Part shown: positions 57,821-64,000 of the stretch, piece by piece
How the letters are laid out: each line of letters begins with the position of its first letter
How positions within the stretch are numbered: position 1 is the stretch's first letter
NCBI GenBank assembly: GCA_033439255.1
Contig: CM065885.1
Coordinates: 1 to 64,000, forward strand
Direction of reading: 5' to 3'
DNA length: 64,000 bases
Source: Hericium rajendrae
Lineage: Eukaryota; Basidiomycota; Agaricomycetes; Russulales; Hericiaceae
Translations under genes and position numbers: made by a program
Notes under the pieces: model-generated
The model's input: only the letters and a program-made list of their open reading frames with translations
Database searches by the model: none
Told to the model about the DNA's origin: nothing

Positions 57821-58199
57821 CCCATCCTCCTCATGCCGACCCTGAACCTCAAGCTCGCCGCACGGCAACGAAAATTTTCCTTAATTCGCCGCATGTCATC
57901 ACAGATTTCCTTCTAATCAGGCTTCTGCACTCATTATCCAATAGCGGCGATCATTTCATCATCCCCGATCGCATCACCATCAGCACGTTCCTCACCCCCG
58001 TTTTCCTATTCCAGTCATATTGTAGCCATCCTTCCTCTTTGGTCGACGCTCATCCGGCACTTTTCTGCCTTCTTATTTCATCTCATACATTCTTGACTCA
58101 TCATCCATTCAATCAATCAATCAGTGTGCCTGTACGCGCACGGCGTGTCAGGCCATGCGGCTAAGTGTCAAGGATGCTTCCTCTGCGACACATGTCACA

Positions 58200-58410
58200 C
58201 GCCTCGTGCTGTCTGCATGGGCAAGCGTCCTCGACGCTCATCGCTGTCTTGGATGCTGCAGATGTGTTCGGTTCATGTCACGTGTAGGAGCGCCCTCCAC
58301 GCACGAGCGTCCTTGACGCTCCTCACTGTCCCGAAGTCTGCACGCACTCCAGCATGTGCTGCGCATGTCCGCGCTCTCCACACAGACGAGCGGGAAGGAC
58401 GCTCGTCCGC
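58200..58410. repeat. Dispersed palindromic repeats
   Basis: AAGCGTCCTCGACGCTC, GAGCGTCCTTGACGCTC and GAGCGGGAAGGACGCTC, members of the GAGCGTC family with short non-complementary spacers. Confidence 0.75.
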
Positions 58411-58499
58411 AGTACGTCACCCTTCCTCTATCTGACTGTGCTGCTCACCAAAAAATGCAGGGTCGTTGAGATGATGCACAGTCTCCTCGAGATGTTTCC

Positions 58500-58640
58500 T
58501 GCACCTGGCATGCCTGTCTCCCTTCGCAATATACCCGCCAAGTATAATATCAACCTCCATCTGTAGACACATGGTTTCCACTGCATCCTCGAGAACCTCC
58601 GCTGCTCTTCATTAACCTCCAAGATTCCTCTACTATTACC
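58500..58640 (+). repeat. Fragment of an unidentified coding exon, first copy
   Basis: About 130 bp closely similar to 59215-59345. In the best frame both read MPVSLRNIPAKYNI and THGFHCILENLR; this copy has a TAG between them and so is not functional. Confidence 0.6.
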
Positions 58641-58911
58641 CACATGACGCCGCAGCAATTGTACATGTTTGGTTGTAACTGCTTTCGCGCGTCTGCAATG
58701 CAAGGGAACACGAAGTGAACTAGTGCTGCAGAATCTGTAAGAAATGATATCAATCTTTGCCCCCCTTCCCCCTAACCACCATCCATTGTAATCGGATGAT
58801 GTAGTGAATATAGAGGCATAAAAATGGAAATCACACATCACACAATTAGCTCAACGGATATCTTATAGACCCACAGCAAATACGGTACACGAGAAATCAA
58901 CGACAGACATC

Positions 58912-59137
58912 TTATGCCCTGAGCTGAGCCTTAAGATTGTTCTCGAGGGGACCCCTGGGGCGAATAAACTGCACGTAAGCGCCATCCCTGAACCAAAGGT
59001 CAGAACAAATCGAGCGGAGCAAAACAGGCCACGTACTGGACGACAAGCTTATCCTCCTTGAGCTTGGGGTAGTCCTCGCAGTTGACGTTGGTGAAGCCCC
59101 ACTTGCACGAGACGATGATCTTCTGGCGACCGGAGAA
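58912..59137 (-). pseudogene. rpl10: 3' fragment of a 60S ribosomal protein L10 gene
   Basis: The minus strand reads QKIIVSCKWGFTNVN, then an intron (GTACGT to TTCAG, about 59031-58983), then DGAYVQFIRPRGPLENN and KAQLRA before a TAA at 58912. This matches the C-terminus of eukaryotic L10 (uL16), a large-subunit ribosomal protein. The N-terminal three quarters are missing; the fragment begins at 59137 next to the duplicated exon fragment. Since the intron is kept, it came from genomic DNA rather than from an mRNA copy. Confidence 0.7.
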
Positions 59138-59390
59138 CTTGTTTCATCTACTATGCATACACTTTCTATACCCGCCTGCTTGAGGAGCAGACACCCCTCG
59201 AGATGTCTCTTGCAGCTGGCATGCCCGTCTCCCTTCGCAATATACCTGCCAAGTATAATATCACCCTCTGTCTGTGGACACATGGTTTCCACTGCATCCT
59301 CGAGAACCTCCGCCGCTCTTCATTAACCTTCAAGATTTCATCTACTATGCATACACCTTCTACACCGTCAGCGAGCACCCCGCAGTGCGC
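59138..59390 (+). repeat. Fragment of an unidentified coding exon, second copy
   Basis: Reads IYYAYTFYTRLLEEQTP, then MPVSLRNIPAKYNI and LWTHGFHCILENLRRSSL, then the IYYAYTFYT block again in a shifted frame near 59335. It looks like a piece of a host gene caught in rearrangements. I do not recognise the parent gene with any certainty. Confidence 0.45.
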
Positions 59391-59399
59391 ATTCACGAT

Positions 59400-59780
59400 T
59401 CGTGCACATGTCAGCACTCTCTGCACAGCCGAGCGTCAAGGACTCTCGTCGGTGTGCCACGTCTCAGTGCTCTCCACACGAATGAGCGTCCTCGACGCTC
59501 ATCACTGTCTAGGAGCCCACAGACGTCTTCGGTTCATGTCACGTGCAGCAGCGCTCTCTACGTGCGAGTGTCCTCAACGCTCGTCCCTGTCTCGAAGTCC
59601 GCAAGCACTGGAGCACGTGTTGCGCACATGGTCAGTGCTCTCTATGCAGCTGAGCGTCAAGGACGCTCGTCTTCGTTCTAGAGCCCACAGATGCTCAAAT
59701 GCACATGACTCCTCTCTGACACAGGTTATGTGCACCAGCGCACTCTGCACAGCTGAGTGTCCTTCATTGTTCGCCCGTGT
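59400..59780. repeat. Dispersed palindromic repeats
   Basis: GAGCGTCAAGGACTCTCGT, GAGCGTCCTCGACGCTC, GAGTGTCCTCAACGCTCG and GAGCGTCAAGGACGCTCG recur at about 80-120 bp intervals. They belong to the same family as at 48.7 and 54-57 kb. Confidence 0.75.
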
Positions 59781-59804
59781 GACCGAGTGTGCTGTTGGTG
59801 GGCA

Positions 59805-60518
59805 GGGTGGCTAAGGTGGACAGCAGAAAGGGTGGATGCAGGTTGGCATGCAGGGTGGCTAGGGTAGGCAGGGCAGGCAAGGTAAGCAGGACAGGTAAGG
59901 TAAGCAGGACAGGTAAGGTAAGCAGGGCGGGCAGGGTGGACAGGGTAAGCAGGGCAGGCAGGGTAGGCAGGGTAAGCAGGGCGGGCAGGGTAGGCAGGGT
60001 AAGCAGGGCAGGCAGGGTAAGCAGGGCGGGCAGGGCAGGCAGGGTGGGCAGATGGGATCCACCCTGCGTCCAACCTGGGGAGTCTCATAACCAGAACCAG
60101 AACCCAACCCGGGAGTCGCCTTCGGCGACACGTGATCAAGCCTAGGCCTGGTCACATGACATGGAATGTTCTGGAATGTTCCCGTTACATGGCGTCATAA
60201 TGACGTCGTGTGGGAAGGGTTTATAATCCGGAGTAAGTTTGGCCCACAGTTGAAGCGCTAATCACATGCCCCGCGTTATCAGGCCAATCGGGTCTCGATA
60301 TGTTATCGCGCGTCATCAAGTTTGACATACAAGATTACAAATGGCTCCCATGGCCCTTCGGGCCAAGGTCGCCGATGCTACCCTATCATGATTACTAATG
60401 CAGGCCTGAAGAGCATATAAGCGAAACAGGTGTTGGCTGGACCCCCAGTCAACTGTCGTCTGCAGTAGCTACAGTACCTACTCTTTAGATAAGGATTCGT
60501 CACACCCTTTCCAACCCA
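59805..60518 (+). mobile_element. LTR-like sequence, long copy
   Basis: The minisatellite 59805-60052 (GGTAAGCAGGGCGGGCAG-type units) is followed by 60053-60518, which matches 34984-35166 at both ends. The middle 280 bp is unique to this copy. CATATAAGC near 60414 is TATA-like. No coding region is attached. Confidence 0.5.
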
Positions 60519-61138
60519 GCTGCGCGAGCAGTATGGCGCCCAAAAGAATACGCCCGGTCACGGCCTCCGCTTGCCGGTGGACAAGTAGTAAGCGCTTCGC
60601 GGCTCATAGACTGCCAGCGGACTCCTTGTCTGCTTGTCAAGATGTCGTTAGGCGTTGCACAGCCTTCGGTGATCCGGAGTCGGTTCAACAATAGTCCGAG
60701 CGGCATGTGATTTAATTAATCACATGTCGCCGGTCCGGTGCCTGACCGGACCGGAATCACATGTTCAATGATGTAAGGATGAATAAGTCTTTGTAATACG
60801 CTTCTAAGACCGGCCCGGACTTCGTCCGGACCGGCCCAGGTCAGAAGACTCTGCGGATCCGGTGTCGTGTCAACGTGCCCCGGCCAAAGCTAGTATGGCC
60901 CGGGTCGTTCCAGGCAACGTCCCGGCCCCTTAGCAAGCAATCAGGTGAGTATCGCGTCATATCGCATCATCGCTGACTCGCCCGCCCTCCTGGGGTATAA
61001 ATACAGGTCAAAATGCTGATGAGACTTCAAGTCGAAAGCACCCCCTGTCTCTTATAAGACTGGGTCCTCCATTTTGACTAATCTCCTTAGCTACCGTAGT
61101 TTGCGTCGGCGCTTCGCGCCTCCTCCCAACCCAACCCA
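60519..61138 (+). mobile_element. Second LTR-like sequence
   Basis: Contains CATGTGATTTAATTAATCAC (60704 on), a GGCCCGGACTTCGTCCGG palindrome near 60815, TATA-like GGTATAAATACAGG near 60995 and a pyrimidine-rich end with CCCAACCCAACCCAAC. The layout fits a promoter-bearing LTR without its internal region. Its exact ends and target duplications are not resolved. Confidence 0.4.
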
Positions 61139-62110
61139 ACGGACCACACACAAATGCACGGCAAAAGTTACCTCCTCAAGGAGGTGGCAAAGGGCAAACA
61201 ATGTGAGATTACATCATATACTCTCAAAACTCTGTAAGGATGTATATTGAATGTAGATAAACACTATGCATTGACAAGTTATACAGAAAAAGTAATATCT
61301 GAATTATTTGAAGCTAATTGAAGTATGTATCCTCTGAAACAAGATGCAGCTCAAATAATTTGAATTGTGGCTATGACTTTGAAACTTTTCATGCCTCATC
61401 TAACATATGAAAAACACATACCAAATAAGTTTGAGGATGATCGGACCACACACAAATACGTGGCAAAAGTCAGTCATGTTCTTGAGAAGGTGACAGAGGG
61501 CAGACAATTTGAAAATGTATGGTATGACCACGAAGCTTTGTGAGTATGTATATTGAATGTACACAAACATGATTCATTCATCAGTTATGCAGCAGAGAGA
61601 ATATCTGAATTATTTAAAGCTAATCAACATATGTATCCCCTAAAAAAAGATGTAGCTCAAATAATTTGAATATTGCAGCTATGATTCTAAAACTTTTCAC
61701 ATCTCATCTAACAAATGCAAAGCACATATACTATAAGTTTGAGTGTGATCGAACCACACACAAATGTGCAGCAAAAGTTGCCTCCTCGAAGAGATGGTAG
61801 AGGGCAAACAATTTGAAAACATGTTGTATGATCATGAAACTTTGTGAGCATGTATATTTAATGTACATGAATATGATTCATTTATCAGTTATGCAACAGA
61901 GAGAATATCTGAATTATTTGAAGCCAATCAAAGTATGTATCTCCTAAAACAAGATGCAGCTCAAATAATTTGAATGTTGCAGCTATGATTCTGAAACTTT
62001 GCATGTACAGCACTGCATATACCATACACATACCATGCATATTTGAGCAAGATTGGACCTTAGAATAATGAGTAGTAGAGGTCTTCTCCTGGAGGAGGTC
62101 AATTTTAGAC
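61138..62110. repeat. ~305-bp tandem repeat
   Basis: Three full units begin at about 61140, 61443 and 61751 with ACCACACACAAAT, and a partial fourth follows. Each holds TATCTGAATTATTTGAAGC and GATGCAGCTCAAATAATTTG. The units are AT-rich and non-coding. Confidence 0.85.
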
Positions 62111-62415
62111 AAATGTGCTCCAAACAATTCAGGCATTGCTCTTGGCAGGTCTATATTGCTGCAGCATCATAATACAGCATGTATGAACAATATGTATGCA
62201 CCCAAATGACCCCAACATTGCTTCCTGAATTGTTTGGGCCATCTTCTCCTCCTCTCCCCCCTACAACAATGATTGCCTTGCCGAGAAAGAACGGGACCGC
62301 TGTTTTTGCTAAAATTTCACATACAAGGGCTTCATATATATAGCTACCCACATACAAAATTTCAGGGCAAAATTCCATGACAACAGTTGTTGAGATGCAG
62401 GAATGTGGGTACCAA

Positions 62416-62695
62416 TGGGCATGCACAAAAATATAGCTGTTCTCATGCATCTCATGTCTGACAGTATAATGGTCAGCACACAAAGACAACTGTCTTTGTG
62501 CGCTGGATATAAGACAGTGTACCGTGTAGCGCACGAGGACAGCTGTCCTCGTGCGCATGCTTAAAATCGGAAAATGACTGATCAGAAATATCCTGCATAT
62601 TCACTATTTACCATGATAAATATTCTGTCCGAATACCTACTTTCGACCGAACAACCCCCAAACAACCCCAACCCATCCTTTCCCTTAACTGGAGG
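62416..62695 (+). promoter_or_regulatory. Promoter and leader of the NPF-motif gene
   Basis: Near-identical to 587-867. It carries two palindromes (near 62475 and 62528) and a C/A-rich leader CGAACAACCCCCAAACAACC just before the ATG. From 62120 to 62410 I see no gene. Confidence 0.6.
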
Positions 62696-63575
62696 ATGCG
62701 CCCATTCAGCTTACACGCATCTGCTCTGAACAACGATGAGTACCAGTCATTTACTTCATCAATAACAGACCTCGTCGCTCCTGATCTACCCCCTCGCGAT
62801 GACACTCAATTCGAAAAGGTTTCGATCAGCATTCGGGAGGCCCACGCTTGGCTCCGAGGCCAATATGCTGACCTCAACGTGGTTTATCTCAACAAAGTAA
62901 GTAATCCATCGTCCTTAATCCTGACAGTGCCCCACTGCGGTTGATACCTCCCCTCACCGCGCGGGACGCCAAGGATCCACTGTTATAATGTCTGATGTCC
63001 TCGCGTCAGTCACCAATCCTTTTCACCACCTTATTGATGAATGGCTACAACCTCCTATCCACCCCGACCTTCAGGCAACCACGTTTTCTCCGACTATCGT
63101 TCCCTTAGCGCAGTCTGTTCACCGTGGTACAAACCCTTTCATAGCTCGTTCGAAAACTATAAGTGTTTTTTCGAACCAACCTATGGATCGCAAGATCACT
63201 CCACTCCCTCCACGCAATTCTTCACCTCTTCTTTCACCTCGCAGTACCTCGCTTCTCACCGCGAAGAACTCGCGTAATTTGAAGCCGCCGCCACGACCAC
63301 CTCACTTGAAAGTCCCACATTTGACAAGCTCTCTCATGAAGCAATCGTTGCAGGCCAGCAAAGCTGCCCAGGATGCTAAGCGGATGGACGCTGAAAGGGA
63401 GCAGGTGCGGGTTCTTCAGGTTTTAAAGAGTAGCAGTGTTGGAGCTCGCGACTATAATGATAACCCAAGGAAGGGTGGAAACAGTAGAACGAACTCGAGC
63501 TCTGTGTCGTTGGTTTCGTCGGACGAAAAGACAGCCGCGCCGCCCCCTCGAACAATGCCTGCGCTGCCCCCATGA
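62696..63575 (+). CDS. Conserved fungal protein with NPF motifs
   Basis: Two exons, 62696-62896 and 62928-63575, give 282 residues in a single frame if a 31-nt intron is spliced. The N-terminus has ISIREAHAWLRGQYADLNVV. The second exon has VTNPFHHLIDEW and GTNPFIARSK, two NPF tripeptides of the kind bound by EH-domain endocytic proteins, then a Pro/Ser-rich stretch and a basic helix (LMKQSLQASKAAQDAKRMDA). The tail is Ser-rich and ends in APPPRTMPALPP. An endocytic adaptor role is inferred from the NPF motifs only. The stop is at 63573-63575. From 63576 to the end I see no certain gene. Confidence 0.55.
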
Positions 63576-64000
63576 TGGAGAGCGAGCACACCACTGTCTC
63601 CGACCGTCTCATCACGCTCATTGGAACACATCGCCAGTGCGGCAATTTACCCCCGCGACGAGGCCCATGCAGGCAGACGGCTGCAAACCAGCCTCGTACG
63701 CTCGAAATCACCACTGCGCCGTTCGGTCTCTTGCTTTCCATCCAGACCAACTATGACCACAAGCTGACAGGCCTCGGCATTGGGGTAGATACACCCATCT
63801 CGCCCACGTCACCGCGGATTGTTGTGTGCTATATCTGCAATGTGTACTTGTATGAATCGATCGCGTTATACCGGCTCTATTATCTACTCTTGTCTACTAC
63901 TGATCGTATCTGATAATGGACTATCTCGAGGCTCGAATGTTGTCCATAACGCTATGCCAGTGGATGTGTTCTCCACCGTCCTCACCCGTGTACGATGCAC

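Noticed and set aside
59726-60155. Pro/Cys-rich frames of 98-137 codons
   Set aside because: They arise from the G-rich minisatellite read on the opposite strand.
60519-61138. A complete LTR retrotransposon
   Set aside because: No gag or pol frame is present between or beside the LTR-like sequences.

Overview
This is nuclear DNA of a filamentous fungus, most likely an Agaricomycete (Basidiomycota). The genes are split by many short GT-AG introns, mostly 50-70 nt. The inventory (F-box-like protein, Crinkler-type protein with a kinase-like domain, SNF2-type helicases, GRF-like zinc finger protein) fits a mushroom-forming or related basidiomycete. I cannot name the species. The window looks like a repeat-rich accessory or subtelomere-like region: gene families are duplicated, broken or nested, and long stretches are minisatellite or palindromic repeat.

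Layout. 1-870: palindromic repeats, then a copy of the promoter of the gene at 62.7 kb. 870-2768: truncated end of a large element (copy A). 2.9-7.6 kb: a small unknown gene, an F-box-like gene and a Crinkler-type kinase-like gene. 8.2-19.6 kb: two divergent paralogous genes around a zinc-finger gene, bracketed by related repeat fields. 20.5-22.9 kb: a coiled-coil gene and a zinc-finger/coiled-coil gene. 23.35-32.06 kb: an 895-residue protein of unknown function divergent from an SNF2-like helicase gene that carries several frameshifts. 32.2-35.2 kb: a satellite and an LTR-like sequence. 35.2-45.56 kb: two head-to-tail elements (B and C). B carries C2H2 fingers, a tyrosine-recombinase-like domain and a RecQ-like helicase; C carries a ParB-like protein. 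45.56-57.7 kb: second copies of the 895-residue gene (its 3' end removed by element C) and of the SNF2-like gene (its tail split off by a 2.7-kb insertion). 57.8-62.4 kb: palindromic repeats, an rpl10 fragment, LTR-like sequences and a 303-bp tandem repeat. 62.7-63.6 kb: an NPF-motif gene.

The most interesting signals are in elements A, B and C. All three end in a perfect 22-bp palindrome followed by the same 14-bp terminus, but the palindromes differ in sequence. Their promoters carry a 194-bp tandem repeat with a 38-bp inverted repeat whose 18-nt core lies in opposite orientation in B compared with A and C, while the flanks stay collinear. One element encodes what looks like a complete tyrosine-recombinase catalytic set. 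This suggests a hairpin-based mobile element using a recombinase-helicase and a ParB-like protein. The second theme is the duplicated two-gene cassette (895-residue protein plus SNF2-like helicase).
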